From the NCBI GenBank assembly GCA_036346375.1, contig CM070520.1:46271854-46335853 (forward strand): 64,000 nt of DNA, given 5' to 3'. Every line of letters starts with the position of its first letter. The stretch's first letter is position 1. Shown piece after piece: positions 1 through 12,640 of this stretch. A program made the translations under genes and the position numbers. Below the pieces are notes generated by a model that saw only the letters and a list, made by a program, of their open reading frames with translations, was not told where the DNA came from and made no database searches. Origin of the DNA: Guadua angustifolia (taxonomy: Eukaryota > Streptophyta > Magnoliopsida > Poales > Poaceae).

Positions 1-2807
1 TGAATATTCAAAAATATTTAAATAATAAGCTCTGTTGGAATTATAAAAGTGAAACTTAAATAAATGGATCAAGCATGCTTCATACAAAGTTTATGCAAAC
101 AAGTTTAAATTTGAATAAGACTAATTTTTATAAAATATTAAATCCTCAGGAACCCAAAAATATAAAAATATTTAGATTCTAACTTAATTTGAATCATTTT
201 CTAAAATAGATTGCATTCAATGTATTAAATAGTCAAATGTGAATATCTTTTGCAATCAACATATAAATCATGTAAAACCAGTTCTGTAAGCTCTAAAAAT
301 CAGTAATAAACTTAGATATGCAAAAACATTTAAAGTTGAATATGAATTGAATTAGATTTGAGGATATATTGTCTTTCAAAACACATAGAAGTTGAAATAG
401 TTTTTAACTTAAGTTCATGAGATCAAATAATGGTAGAATCCACTCATAAATGATGGTAAAATCATAAAGTCCCTAGTTATACAAAAATAACATATAATTG
501 TGTATATTTGAACTAAGTTCATGCTAGGTCCTAATAATCATTCATATGAACAGCAACTCAGATATAGGCAAAATATTATGAAACTAGTTCTAAAACACTC
601 CTAAAGCTATCCTCTGCTAATGCCAGAAAAATGAATAAGAAATCATGTTGAATGTAGCCACAAACTTAAGATGAAAATATGGCCGATTTAGCGTTAACCT
701 TCTAATCATTTATACTATTTCATCGATTAATAGAATAACCTGTCTAGATGATAAAACATACAAAACCAGTCTAGAAACACACTACAAAGTTCATACTATC
801 ATAATCTGGAGAAAGAATCTTGATTCAATATGATTTGCATATTAATCTTAATAGCTTAATTAACCCTAAAATAAAGGAAATGAATTCATGAATCGAGAAA
901 CAGTATCATTGCTAATTATATAAAATTTATTAGAATCCAAATACGTAAAATCATAAGAACTCAACCTTAAACCACACCTGCTTTCTATGATTTGTTTCTA
1001 TTTGAATTTTATCTGATTTCTTTTTGTCCCTATTGAAACTTGTTAATTGTCATATGTTATGTTCTTCATTCACGACGCGTAGAATTCGACATATCGACTT
1101 CCATCGTCGACTACAACCTCGACTTCGTCGTAAGCAAGGCAAGCACCCTCCTTTGACCATGTTGATCCCAGTTTTATAAATGTTTTCATTAAATGATTTT
1201 ATTGCATGCGTATATTCATTAAATGCTGCTACTTTGTGGGTAATGGTAGTTATACTTCGCGATTCCTGAAACCTCCTTGATATAAATGAATTTGTGAACC
1301 TTGATACCTTAGAATCATGGTTAGACAATATATATTGTCATTCAGGTATACACGATGTTTAATAATCTTGCTTAGCCATGCTTTAGACTTAATATACATC
1401 AAATGGAGACATTGATCAAATGATACTTGGATATGATTTGGAACATTGATCAAATGATATTTGGATATGCTGAGGCATGATGTTGATACTTAGATCTGTT
1501 GAGACATGATGGTGATTTTGGTTATTTTAATTAAAAATGAAAAATAAAATTATAACATTGATGCGGGCAATTATTGGCAATAGCCTGGTGTGCATGATTT
1601 GCACGTAGTGTAGGGGGAGATTATTGCCTGTGTCGGATTAAGGACCGAACTATGGGTTGTTTTCAGGCCAAGGTAACCGTGCAACCACAAGTACTGGTAT
1701 GGGACGGTCTTAACTAATTAAATTGCTTAAAACTAGCTTTGCACATTGGTAGGCCGGAGTAGTACGAGCTGTTCCTTAATGGATTGCTCGGAGGGGCACC
1801 CACACCGAGGTGTTGGGAGTCACGTTTGCTGATACAACGGTGTACGCCGTATTTCTAGGGAAGTTCCATCATTTCTATGTTCTGAGTTCTTCTTTCAGGG
1901 TATGGGTTTTACGTCCCGTGCTGGTGCAAAGTTAGGGTTAAGTAATCGAAAGGTTATGTCATGACTCTCTGCGGCACACCAAAGGAAGTGTGCTAATAGC
2001 TTGCACAAAGAGTTAAGTCATGTCTTGTGGGTAAAGCCGCACAACTCTCAGAGTAAAAACTAATCGATTAGCGGCGCATGTCATGGGCACTTGGTAAAGT
2101 CATCACATAGTTAGCATTTTATTTTACAAAATGTGGATGTTGATATATGCTGTCTAGCATCGTGATTTGGATTGGATATCCTTGTTGGAAAGATTATTTC
2201 GAATTGACTTGTGATGTCAATGATTGATGAATTATATGGGATATATCAATGATTGATTCATGAAGATGATCGAAAGAACTGAGGTTCGTGAAATTTATTG
2301 TTTCATACTATTACATTAACTGCTTTTACTTAAATTCCGTTTATGTTCTACAATTCAGTAAATTCTTTTGCAAACTAGCTTTCTGCAAATTAACCATGAA
2401 AGCCTTTCCTTTGAATGGCCTGCATATATAATAGGATTCGCATAAGTCTTGCTGAGTACGCAAGTACTCACTCTTGCTTACATGTTGTTTTTAGGGTGAA
2501 GAATCAGAATAGCTCGATGAAATTATTCGACGCAGGATTCGGGAATGTTGACGAGACTTTCTAGGGGTTATACCTTATCAGTTGCTTGAGGGATTGTATG
2601 GGCATACTACAAGATTTAAATTCTTTCCGCTACATTTCTCTAAATTGTAAGACTTTATTATGTACATTACCTTTATGATTTGTAATAAAGAGTATGGATG
2701 TGATATCAATTGTACAAATGTGCGTACTAGCTACTGATCCAGGGACTAGTACTGAGTGCACATGAGATTTCCATTTTTGCATTTATGTAAAAATGGGGGT
2801 CGCTACA
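1..2807 (+). repeat. Giant LTR (right part), Ty3/gypsy-like, start outside window
   Basis: This is the right-hand part of a long terminal repeat ending in GGGGTCGCTACA. It shares ordered blocks with the complete solo LTR at 8359-12971. These are a GATGCGGGC-attattggc block near 1560 (compare 11947), a GCACGTAGTGTAGGG block near 1600 (compare 11993), and a GCTGAGTAC hairpin at 2451-2469 (compare 12621-12640), which lies about 350 bp before the end in both. No convincing protein is encoded, and the short frames here are noise. Calling it gypsy rests on size and style of the ends (TGTAACATCC starts in its relatives), not on a linked polymerase. It could be the 3' LTR of a full element or a solo LTR whose start lies to the left. 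Confidence 0.75.
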
Positions 2808-3471
2808 GAAGCTCTATTTCTGTCTCTATATAAATGTGTGCACATACGGCTCCTGGCCCCGGGCCCATTATTCCTTCCTAATGGCAAAGATAGGCCTGTC
2901 TCCAATCGCCTTTGATTTAGCCCATTATTCCTGATGACAAAGACATAAACTTTAATTTAGCCCAATAGCCTTTGGACCTGCCCTATGCTTTTGCCTGGGC
3001 TGGCTACGCCACTGATTACAGGGTATAATCACACCAATGTGTAATAAAAAAGGTGAGGCGTTTGATAACGAGAGAAAAACATGAACAAAATTCAACTGAT
3101 TTTGTGAGGTTCTAGGCAGTAACCTGCAGCGCCAGATAGTCAGATACAAATTGCATAATGCGAATGGAGTACATGCTGACTATAGATTGTAGGACTGATA
3201 TGGCTTCGGAGGTGGGAGTGAATCCTGCCGTGCAATCTAATTTAACAAAAGCTCTTCACGAACAGAATCAACCTTTTATACAAAAATTTGGACGCTAAAT
3301 CAGTAGTGCCAGGCAAAATTCATTGCCACTTTGATAATATACTTCTCATTGTCAAATTGCCTTATAACCATGCATTATTCAGCCCCCAATCTAGTAATTT
3401 TCTCCCTTTTGAATTCCAAGCATTCAACTACGAAATTGAGAAGTTTCATGATAACTAAAAAAAACAGATGA
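2808..3471. other. No gene seen; degraded repeat-like sequence
   Basis: After the LTR end there are direct near-repeats of a TTTAGCCCATTATTCC-type phrase (about 2860-2970) and AT-rich sequence. Nothing supports an exon, RNA gene or intact transposon. Confidence 0.5.
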
Positions 3472-3573
3472 CCCGAATCTGCTGCCATTGAGGGCTTACT
3501 ACCTGGGACCAAGGGGGAGAAGCTGCTCGTCTTCGATTTCATGCCCAAGGGGAGCTTTTCTGCATTCCTGCAT
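3472..3573 (+). pseudogene. Receptor-like kinase fragment (N-lobe), frameshifted
   Basis: Translation gives PNLLPLRAYYLGP, then after a one-base loss KGEKLLVFDFMPKGSFSAF and LH. This matches the beta4/beta5-hinge part of leucine-rich-repeat receptor kinases, where the usual text is LRAYYLGPKGEKLLVFD. The break lies in the A/G run at about 3510 (CCAAGGGGGAG where one more A is expected). Only about 34 codons survive, and no exon with the glycine loop or catalytic loop is nearby. It is a stranded gene fragment, possibly carried here by a transposon that captures gene pieces, but no terminal repeats around it prove that. It has no expected function. Confidence 0.7.
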
Positions 3574-4289
3574 GGTGAGCCGTTAAGAAGCTGAAAAACG
3601 CTTGATATCGGTCCAGCAGGGGGTTGAGGTTGCTTATCATAGCTATTCTTAGGACTGAGCAGCTGAAAGAACAGAGGCAATGCCGTAGGTAATTGAGAAA
3701 ATTCATTATATGCCACTGAAATGTACCCATTTGTATGTCACTAAAAAATTTTACGTTTTCTTTTATGCCACTGAAAATAAAATTTTCTCCCCTTCGTGCC
3801 AGTCTTGTCCATCTTCTGTCAATGGGGTGTTAAGTGAGCTACGAAAAGACAAAAATACCCTTCGCCTTTCTCCTCGTCGCTGGGTGTAGGATCGAGGTGC
3901 ACCAAGAGGGGGATGAATTGGTGCAAACTAATACCTAAAACTAATTTTTTATGTTTTTATTAATTCTGAAATTTACCAAAATAATGACTAAACTGCACAA
4001 ATCAATCTAGGATAAATAATCTAATACTATGAGAGAAAACTAGGCTAAACATGCATGCTAGAAAGTCATTGTACGCAAATAGTAATTAGTAGATTGGAAT
4101 CTATACTCAATGATTTTTCTCAAAAAATATGTATATAGATCCCTTTATATGAAAGCACAACCCTTAAATAATCTCTGAAATTTTTCTCAAATTTTCTTCT
4201 CTTCTTTTCTAATTTCTTCTCAATCTTCTATCTTCTCTCTGTCTTGCGTTGTGCAGTGCCGCTGAACTTCTGGCTACTTCTCTTGCGCC
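3574..4289. other. No gene seen; AT-rich repeat-like sequence
   Basis: Non-coding sequence with a pyrimidine-rich stretch near 4190-4250. The phrase AAGAGGGGGATGAATTGGTG at about 3904 is of the kind seen in many grass repeats. No gene can be supported. Confidence 0.4.
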
Positions 4290-4292
4290 TTA

Positions 4293-4548
4293 GACTATCT
4301 CCAGCAATTTCACTTCATTCCCTTCTCTTTCCTCATTCCTTTCCCCTATATTCATTTCCTTCATTCCTATCATCTCCAGCAGCATCCCCTCGAAGAGTTT
4401 TGTATAAGGATTAGAGAGAGAATCCTTTTCTGAAGAGATTCTCACTCCAAATCCCTTCCTAAGGGAACCATGAAGGGAATTTGTTAGAGTACTTGAAATT
4501 TATCTATGAAGAGATTTGAGAACTGAAGGGATACCGCTAGAGATGATC
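4293..4548. mobile_element. MITE, PIF/Harbinger (Tourist) type
   Basis: A 256-bp element flanked by the 3-bp duplication TTA (4290-4292 and 4549-4551). Its ends form imperfect inverted repeats: GACTATCTCCAGCAATT on the left and, read in reverse complement, GATCATCTCTAGCGGTA on the right. Size, TIR style and TTA duplication fit non-autonomous PIF/Harbinger elements. It encodes no protein. Confidence 0.7.
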
Positions 4549-4838
4549 TTACAACCTCCAAAGAACTAATCTGCTACTACTGCCCTTTGCTTAGCACAGC
4601 CACCAAGATCTTCCTGTAGCGATAATGTAGTGCATACTGTACCAATCCTGTAGCGAGTACTGTAGCACAAACTCGCTTTTCGCTCCTGTCGCCTGCTTCT
4701 TTTTTTTCCCGTGCGTCACCTCTGCTTTTTCCTGTGGCCGCCGCAAGGCTCTCCGTTTCCCTTCTATTTTCTTTGCGTTCATGCCCCTAGGGTCTCCTCC
4801 ATCTACCTTTTATACTCTTCTAACCCTAAATTACATGT

Positions 4839-5621
4839 ATGCATGTAAATATACCAGGTCCAATAACACATAGCCCAATATATGCACACACTCTTTTCCA
4901 AACAGCAACAAGAAAGAACATCTCGATCCAACAAGCCTTGGCAAATAACTACTGGATCCGCTTTTGTACTCCGATGAACTCCCAAAATGAAATTCGGGAG
5001 ATTGTGGATCTTCATGAAGCAATACGAACGGTCAATAGAGATGAGCAGAGGGAGGATCAAATAACTTGGCGTTGGACATCTGATGGGCAATATTCAACAA
5101 AGAGTGCCTACCTTGTACAATTTGATACGGTTTACTGTAAGATGAAGATCTCACCAATATGGAAGGCCAAAGCTGAACCAAAGTGTCGATTTTTCGCATG
5201 GACTTTGCTTCACAACAAAATTTTAACTGCTGACAACACGCTCAAAAGGAGTTGGCCATGTAATGCAATTTGCAGTCCTTGCAATACATCACCTGAAACA
5301 ACGACCCATCTCTGTAAAGACTGCTCTTTTGCTAAGCAGGTATGGGAACTTCTCCTGCGATGGGGGAACCTAGAGCGCTGGCAGAATCTGAATTACGACG
5401 GCTCGGTATACAGATGGTGGCGAAGATTAAGAACCCTATATGACAAGGAAAAACGACGTGAATTGGATGGCTTGCTAATTTACTTTTGGTGGCATCTCTG
5501 GCTCGAGAGAAACCAACGCATTTTTCAAGGGAAGAACAGAACGCCGGATCAAGTGGCTACTTCGGTCAAAGACGCGGTATCATTCCATGGTTTTGCTTGG
5601 CGGACGACGACTACAAATTAG
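4839..5621 (+). pseudogene. LINE (non-LTR retrotransposon) ORF2 C-terminal remnant with zinc-binding RT domain
   Basis: A 260-codon open frame matches the C-terminal part of plant LINE ORF2. The zinc-binding reverse-transcriptase-associated domain (zf-RVT) is recognised by ITWRWTSDGQYSTKSAY, PIWKAKAEPKCRFFAW and the Cys/His cluster CSPCN...THLCKDC. A WWHLWLERNQRIFQ block follows, typical of grass LINEs. Endonuclease and polymerase domains are missing, as expected for a 5'-truncated insertion; the apparent start Met is only the first ATG of the surviving frame. The frame ends at TAG and is followed by a 3' UTR with a T-rich tail that runs into the (AT)n tract. No function is expected without the missing domains. 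Confidence 0.85.
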
Positions 5622-5849
5622 CGCCCTAAACGGGCCCGTAAATGTTCTACTAGTGGTGTTAATGGTGTTATTGGGCATAGGTGTTTTTTGTTTTCTTCTA
5701 CAGATGTACGCAGTGTTAATGCTGTAAGAGAGGATCAGTTTGGCTTGTTGTGAGGTTTTTTTGGGACCGGTTTTTTCCTTATAAAAACTGGACCACCCCT
5801 CTTTTTTCTTTTCCTTCTTAATAAATTTTATGCAACTCTCTTGTTGCTT

Positions 5850-5853
<4 letters not shown>
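5622..5853 (+). mobile_element. 3' UTR of the LINE remnant
   Basis: Non-coding sequence after the ORF2 stop, with an AATAAA-type signal near 5820 (TAATAAATTTTATG). It runs straight into the AT tract, as a LINE 3' end commonly does. Confidence 0.55.

Positions 5854-5921
<68 letters not shown>
5854..5921. repeat. (AT)n microsatellite
   Basis: About 34 uninterrupted AT dinucleotides, followed by a short CA-rich run. It yields spurious Tyr-Ile repeat frames on the minus strand. Confidence 0.97.
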
Positions 5922-5928
<7 letters not shown>

Positions 5929-6112
5929 CACCAAAACTCATATATATGCACACGTATGGCCCACCTGCCACTCTCGCATGACTAACTCGGCTGTACGACC
6001 TGCTGACCGTCACACTGCGTCGTTCGTCTGTGTAGACCTCTATGCATCTCATCTCGCTGCACCTACGCCTTTCGCGTGTTGTGCCTCCTGCACCTGCGAT
6101 CTCGCGTGCCAC

Positions 6113-6199
6113 CTGCACCTCTGCGACCTCGCGTGCTGCGTCTGCACCTCTGCGACCTCGCGTGCTGCGTCTGCACCTCTGCGACCTTCGCGTGTGCTG
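6113..6199 (+). repeat. 29-bp minisatellite, three copies
   Basis: Three head-to-tail copies of a 29-bp unit beginning CTGCACCTCTGCGACC, at 6113-6141, 6142-6170 and 6171-6199. The first two are identical and the third has a few changes. Looser related phrases precede them from about 6070. Because 29 is not a multiple of 3, each copy reads in a different frame, which argues against a coding repeat. Confidence 0.9.
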
Positions 6200-6903
6200 C
6201 TCCCGGGCTACGCGCCACCTGCGCAGATTCTCTCCGACTTACAGTGTACGTCTGCTTGAGCTACAATGTGCATCTCGCATCCTTACGTTGCACTTCCTGT
6301 TGCCTGCGTTGTATCTCCTGTCACAAATAAAATAAACCTTCGTAGTACTTTGTTTCATAACAAATATTGTTGTCACATAAATCATCACACATATATTTAA
6401 ATTGTTGTCAAATTAATCATCACAATATAAATTTCGCAAATAGAATTAACATTGAGAGGGGTTGAAGGAAGGAGGAGTAGGAGGCGCCATGGCCATGGTG
6501 GCTCTGCCGATGGTGAGTGGCCGGAGAGGGACACCACCACCGCCCTAGACATGTCCAACACCGATCCCAGAGGTGTATCCAGAAAATTGAAAGGAGGGGG
6601 GTTAAGACTAAAACATCGAAAGCCTAACAAGTCAACTATGTTCAAAGTTTGCAAACAATTGTTTAACAGTCACATATAATATAAGTGTATAACAATACAA
6701 AAGATAAGATAATTGAGAGACTACTAGGTTGGTACTGAACTATTTTATTGGACCTATTTAAGAGGGGGTATAAGAGACTTGCTGGGCCGTGGGTGGGGCT
6801 TCAGCCCACTCGCATCCCGGCTACAGATGCCACTGACCGATCCCCACCACCCCCGAAACAGAATTAAGAATTCTCCAAAATAAATCAGGCCATTCTATTG
6901 CTC
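6200..6903. other. No gene seen; short direct repeats
   Basis: The stretch holds a tandem pair of an ATTGTTGTCA...ATCATCACA unit of roughly 37 bp (about 6366-6433). A G-rich phrase near 6590 resembles old transposon sequence. No supported coding exon. Confidence 0.4.
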
Positions 6904-6908
6904 CCTAA

Positions 6909-7126
6909 TGTTGAATGTGTATTATCGATGTATACATATCTGGCGAGGACTTCTCTTCTCCTTCAGTTAGGCATCGCCCGTAGTTCTCGGCTGCACGCAC
7001 CTACGTGCGCCTCTGCATGCCGCACAATGTGCGCGCCCGTTGCATGCCGTTCTGCATGCTCCTGTAATCCATATATGTATTGCTTCTGAGGAATACAGGT
7101 CTTATGATTATTGGCTAAGTTTAGCT
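6909..7126 (+). repeat. 5' LTR of the short-LTR copia element
   Basis: It begins TGTTGAATGTGTATTATCG directly after the CCTAA duplication and ends immediately before the TGGTATCAGA primer site. Its last 113 bp (7014-7126) recur almost unchanged at 14611-14723. The end reads ...TTTAGCT rather than the usual CA in both copies. Confidence 0.85.
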
Positions 7127-7136
7127 TGGTATCAGA
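7127..7136 (+). promoter_or_regulatory. Primer-binding site (initiator tRNA-Met)
   Basis: TGGTATCAGA directly abuts the 5' LTR. This is the standard complement of the 3' end of initiator tRNA-Met used by many plant copia elements to prime minus-strand DNA synthesis. Confidence 0.85.
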
Positions 7137-7315
7137 CCGCCAGGCTCATCTCCTCCCTTCGCCTCTGCCATGGCGGAGGAAGAAGATGTCACCCCATTAC
7201 TTCCACGCAGTGCATCGGTGCCTGTTCTGAATACTTCATCCACCGGTACCAGCGGCGGCGCCCAGCGTTCTTCTTCCACCGGCTCCACCATCGGTACTCA
7301 ACTACTCATACTGTA

Positions 7316-8104
7316 ATGGCCTCTTCTCATCATACTACTGCAACCTCTATCCATCATGTGAACATCCACAGCTATATTCCCTTTAAACTAGATCTCCTCG
7401 CCAATAACTATTCCAAATGGTGAAACTTCGTGAACTATGTTCTTCATAAATTTGATGTCCATGATCACATAGAGGAAGCAGTAGATCCCAAACATGACGA
7501 CGATGAGTGGCGCCGTGTCGATACCACTGTCGCACTCTGGATTTTCTCCACCATATCCGATGAACTAGTTGATGTTGTCATGACACCTAATTCTACCGCC
7601 TTCAACGCATGGACACAACTTCACTCCTTCTTTCATGCGCACAAACCTAGCAGAGCAATCCACCTCAAATCCGAATTCCATTCCGTTGTCCAGGGAGATC
7701 AATCTGTTGGTGCTTATTGTCGCCGTTTAAAATCTCTTGCCGATGCCCTTGTCGATGTCGATGAACCAATCTCCGATGGCTCTCTCACCCTGCAACTATT
7801 TCACGGGTTAAATTCCAAGTTTCAGATGGCCAAGAAAGTCATATCAATGCATGCAACTCTTCCCTCATTTGTGGAGGCGCGTTCACGTCTCCTCCTTGAA
7901 GAAGTCGACATTGAGAAGCGGGCTCAAATGGAGGCTGCAGCTGCACTTGTCGCTGGTGGTCCAGGAGCTCCTCCAGACCCTCCCGCCACTGGCCATAACC
8001 ACCAACATGGCGGCCAGGAACGTGGAGACGGTGTAGACCGGCGCCGCTCCGTGTCGCAAGTGCCAGGGCTACCAAATGGTAGCGGCGGCAGCGTCATGTG
8101 GTAG
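7316..8104 (+). pseudogene. Copia gag (capsid) remnant
   Basis: The frame starts at the ATG at 7316 and reads IPFKLDLLANNYSKW, then an in-frame TGA at 7421-7423, then continues in the same frame through DDDEWRRVDTTVALWIFSTI, HKPSRAIHLKSEFHSVVQGD, YCRRLKSLADALVDV and LFHGLNSKF to a stop at 8102. This is the UBN2/retrotran_gag layout of copia capsid proteins. The downstream part is GC-rich and frameshifted: an overlapping frame continues to about 8353, and no zinc knuckle can be read. The 4.6 kb solo LTR then interrupts the element at 8359. Normally this protein would form the virus-like particle; this copy cannot make a full-length one. Confidence 0.85.
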
Positions 8105-9022
8105 GTCGCGACGCTGCTACAGCTACGGCTACGGTTCTGGAAGGATAGTACCAGATTTTCCGCCGGGCAACATGGGCTTCGTCTACCCGCCACGTCCACG
8201 CCCTCTCGTGCCAACCAACGCTGCCGGAGTACTTGGTCCGCGACCTCCACAACCGGGACACGCTTACATCACCAGCACCCTTCCTCATGGGTATCAGTAC
8301 CCACACGGTGGCTTGGTTCCAGCTGCTCCAGCCCACCCCCTGTTGCCTTCTACACCGATGTAACATCCTGAAAAATAAAGTAATATAAAAATAAATATTT
8401 TAAATTTGAAAATATTTATTTCTGAGTTTCTTGGCATTGTTGAATTTTATTTGGATTTCTTTTGAAATTGTTCTTTGTATGAAAATCCAACAAATAGAAT
8501 TAAAGAATGGAGATCATCCAAACATTATCTAAATCCAAGGAAATTACCAAAATACCTCGAGTGATATTTACTCGTAAGAATTCTAGGAACTGATCATGAG
8601 ATATAACACTTTTAAAAATTCAAAAATAGAAACCACGAAAATCTGAAACTACAATGTCGAATTTACATAAAATAATGGAATTATAAATGGAGTGAAAATT
8701 TTATAAGAGCAAATGAGATCGAATCCTTTTGAAAAACAAAATTTGAAAAATAACATACTTCATTCGATCTCAAGGAAAAATCAAAATCCGAAATGAAATT
8801 CAATAGCAATCACCGACGTGTGGGCCAATTGGTTGCTACTCCGTTCCGTTGGCACATTGGAGAAATTGTAGTCACTGACAGCGGACCCAGGACCCCAACT
8901 GCTGAACGATCGCCCTCCTCCCGTTCGTTCCTCTCCGTTCTTCCACTGGGCGACCTCGAAGCTCGAGCGCAGTAAACGCGATGATCGCCACGAATCCCAC
9001 CCAATGCGCCGCAATCCTCGGC

Positions 9023-9028
9023 TATAAA
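9023..9028 (+). promoter_or_regulatory. Candidate TATA box of the giant LTR
   Basis: GCTATAAACC at 9021-9030, within a GC-rich stretch, about 665 bp into the LTR. The related solo LTRs have comparable motifs at similar depth (28149-28157 on plus, 23007-23014 on minus), which supports an LTR promoter here. Confidence 0.5.
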
Positions 9029-12000
9029 CCTCTCCTCCCTGACCAGATGAAGCTCCTCCTCCACTCCTACTCCCTTTCACCGACATGTGGGTCCCCAAAT
9101 CCAGAATCTTCTATTGAAGCAGCAAGCCCAAGTCTTTGCTTCAGGCATCACGCCAGCCTCAACCAAATGCATTGCACCTTGGAAAAACCACCCGTGGTAG
9201 TGCTCCACTACTTCTCCCTCCTCCTCAGCCAAAGCCCAGGAACTCCACTCCTCAGTTCGCCATTTCCAGAAGCCTCCAGGAGCTCAAGCAATCTCATGCC
9301 AATACTTCAGTGGAACAAGTGTAGAGCTCAGCCATTGCCCATTCCTGAACCGAGCAAGCTCACCGTGGCCTTCATTCTTGTCTTCACTGGAAGATCAAGT
9401 CCTTGCCCTCCATTGCCGCACCAAGAAGAAAAGGAGAGGTTGAAGACCAAGCAATCGGGTGAGCCATTTTCAAATTAATCACATCTCAGAGCACCCTAGG
9501 GCCTCCCGGTTACTCATCAAACTTCAATTGCATGTTTCATTAATCGAGCACCGCCAAGACCCCAAGACCTTCTTCCTCACCTCCGGCCGCCATGGCGGCC
9601 CAACTCTCAGCACTTCTCCGGACGGCAACCACCAAAAGGTAAGCCCGACCTCACCGATGCTCACAAGGTTACCCATTCAACCGAGCCTCACTCATTCTTC
9701 TTCTCCGATGAGTTCCCCCATTGCCGCCGCCTCTCGACGGCGAGGTGCTTCCGCCATCTCCGTGACACCAAGCCCATAACCTCAGGCGCTGTGGTGAGCT
9801 GGTGCTCTTCGAGACTCGGCCGAGCCTCTCGCCACTCCTTCATTGCCGCCGACCAGCCCTAGATGCTCCCTGCTTTCCTTCATCACGAGTGGAGCCCTCC
9901 ATCGATGGCGCAGAAAGCCCAGTTCAAAGGTGAAAGGCGATTCCCTGTAGCAAAGCGTATTTTCCTTGTCTAGCCATTTCCAGCTGATTGAAAAATTAGA
10001 CTTGAACATCTTCTGTAATTTTAATTCAATTTCAGTGGAACGAATTTGTATAATCATGTAAAATCAGTAACATTCTTAATATACAAAAATATTCTTAACT
10101 TAGTCACTGTATGATTTTAGAAAATGAAATGCGTAAGAAAATACTTTATGCCATAAGTAGTTAATGATTTTAACCTCAGGCCAAGTGAGTAAAAGTGAAT
10201 TTTCCTGGAAACCTGATGCTGTTAACAGCTTAAAAGTGTAATGAAATGGTATTTAAGTAGAGATACTTCAGTAGTTTAATAAATCCTTAAGTAAAACAAT
10301 GTCACATGTATAGTTAAAATGAAAATGCTGGAAAAGGTATTCGTGTGCTAAGAAAAAGATTAATTTGGATTACACCAAAATCAATAAAATCAAATATCTT
10401 TGAAATGCTTGTTCTGGATTGAGTTCAAATTGGTAAAAATGTTTATACTTAAAAGTCTGGTTACTTGTCAAATAAATCCAGGTCTAATTCGCTAAAAAGA
10501 GAATGAGTATAAAACAAAATGCTGCAAGAGGAAATAAATGGATTTCAGAGATGTGGATGATATAAATTTCGGGAGTTAGTATGTGTTGAAACTGAATCAA
10601 GAAGTATGCACAGAATAGTTGGAAACTAAGTTGAGTCTTGGCCGATTTTGATGTTAAACAATATGGTCACTTAGGCTATTTCAGTGGCGGATAAGATGGC
10701 TTGTTCAAATACCAAAATCAGTAAAATCAGTTTAGTAACATTGTACAAAGTTTACACTACCATGATCTGTAAAAAGAATCGCATTCCATCAAAGTTTGCA
10801 TATTAATCTTATCAACCTAGAACCCTTAATCATTAATCATCTACTTTACCTTTTGGCCGATTCGGTGAATCGTAAGCTTTAGTTGTCACCTAAGCTCTTT
10901 CGTCAGTGAATATAATATCCAATCCAAACCTTAAAACTTGTGTAACTAGTTTAGTAGTGTTCTTTAAAGTGTAGACTACCCCGTTATATAAAGATAATCT
11001 CATTTTATCAAGATTTGCATATTCTTCTTATTAGCCCAAAACCCTTAAAAGATAAGGATTCCCGGGCCTCTGTTGGCCGATTTCTTATATCGTAAATTGT
11101 AATATCATATAAGCCTTTTCAGTAGTAAGTTTTATGCCTCGTCTAAAACCAACAATTTGGGAAAACACCTTAGAATCGTTAACCAAAGTATGTTCTAGCT
11201 TAATCAAGAAAAATACCTTCGTTTTATCAAGTCTAACATATGAAAGCAAATAGTTAAACAACCTTAAGTGTTATTATTTTTGGAGCTCATGCTGTTCATA
11301 GAGAATCAATGAAAGCTTGCAGCTAATGCTTAATTCTATCAATCCAAACAATCTTTGCATCTTGAATTCGTAAAATAAGATTAATAAATTTATAAAAAGA
11401 GCAACCCTGTTTCTTGTGAAGAGTTTCATTTGTTCTTTCTATCTACTTTCTTTTTTTGCTCTTATTGAAGTTAGCGTTTTGCTATCTTTCCGTTGTTCGA
11501 CGTGTAGAACCCGACGTCTCTAGCTTCGTAAATGCCGCCGCCGCCGCAATCCTCGTCTTCGTCAGTATCGTCAATTAACAAGGCAAGCATCCTTTGACCA
11601 TATTGATCCCAAGATTTTATATTCTTTTGTGCATCAAATTGTTTTATGCATGCGATTACTTTATGTAAATTGCTATCTTGTGGATTTGGTAGATATACTG
11701 TTGTCACATGAATCTCCTTTGATGATTATGAACATGTGAACCTTGATAACCATAGATTGAGGAATAGACATTGTTAATGTCATCATGGGTATATGCGATC
11801 ATATTATCCCGCTTAGCCATGCTTTAGAATCAAAAGCGATGATCATGATTAAAGTTGTTTCAAATGTTTTACATGAAACCCGAATGGTCCTTTTTGGGAA
11901 AATGGTTATGGTACTTTGATTAAAAACCCAAAAGAAAACTATGCTTTGATGCGGGCGATTATTGGCGATAGCGGACAAAGTAAAGGAATTGCACGTAGTG

Positions 12001-12620
12001 TAGGGTGGAGTATCGCCTGCGTGTCGAATTAAGGACCGAGCAATGGGACGCTATTGATCCGAGATTTCGTGCAACCATGAGGCCTGGTATGGGACAGGCT
12101 TAGCCTATTAAGTTGTTCAGACATGGCTTTGTTCATTGGTAGGCGGGAGATAGCACGGGTATTCGGTCAGGTCTACCCGACGGGGTATTCCGGTCAGGTC
12201 TACTTGCTAATGCAACGGTGTACGCCCTGCCGTGTTTAGAAACATTGTGTTGGGTGTGTGAAAGTGGATCCACGGCTTGGGTGTGTGTTTCTAGTTCTAC
12301 GGCACTCGATGAAGTCATTCCAATGTTAGATGTTTTATTGTTTTCAAATGGGTTTGTCTAAACTTGTTTTTAGCAACTGTTGCTTTCTGCCGAAGGGCTG
12401 GCATTGATGGACCTTATGGTTTGGATTATTCGAACTCACGTCATGGAGGACTGTGAGTATTACTTACGGTTGTATCTATTTGTTATCAATTAAACTTGCT
12501 TTTATAAATTCCGTTTGCAAATAACTTGATTTACAAATTCAAATTCGCTTCATGCAAATTAACTGTATTAGCCTTTCCATTGAAATGGCCTGCATATATG
12601 ATAGGTGTTGCTCAAGTCTT

Positions 12621-12640
12621 GCTGAGTACGTAAAGTACTC
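12621..12640 (+). other. Conserved hairpin near the LTR 3' end
   Basis: GAGTAC, a five-base loop GTAAA, then GTACTC form a perfect 6-bp stem, followed by ACCCTTGCC. The same feature recurs at matching positions in the other giant LTRs, with stem changes that keep the pairing (see findings). Confidence 0.6.

Noticed and set aside
5580..6118. Open frames with long Tyr-Ile repeats on the minus strand
   Set aside because: They are translations of the (AT)n microsatellite.
8981..9478. 165-codon plus-strand frame in the giant LTR
   Set aside because: Low-complexity Pro/Ser composition, no domain, and not preserved in the other copies of the LTR; treated as R-U5 leader.
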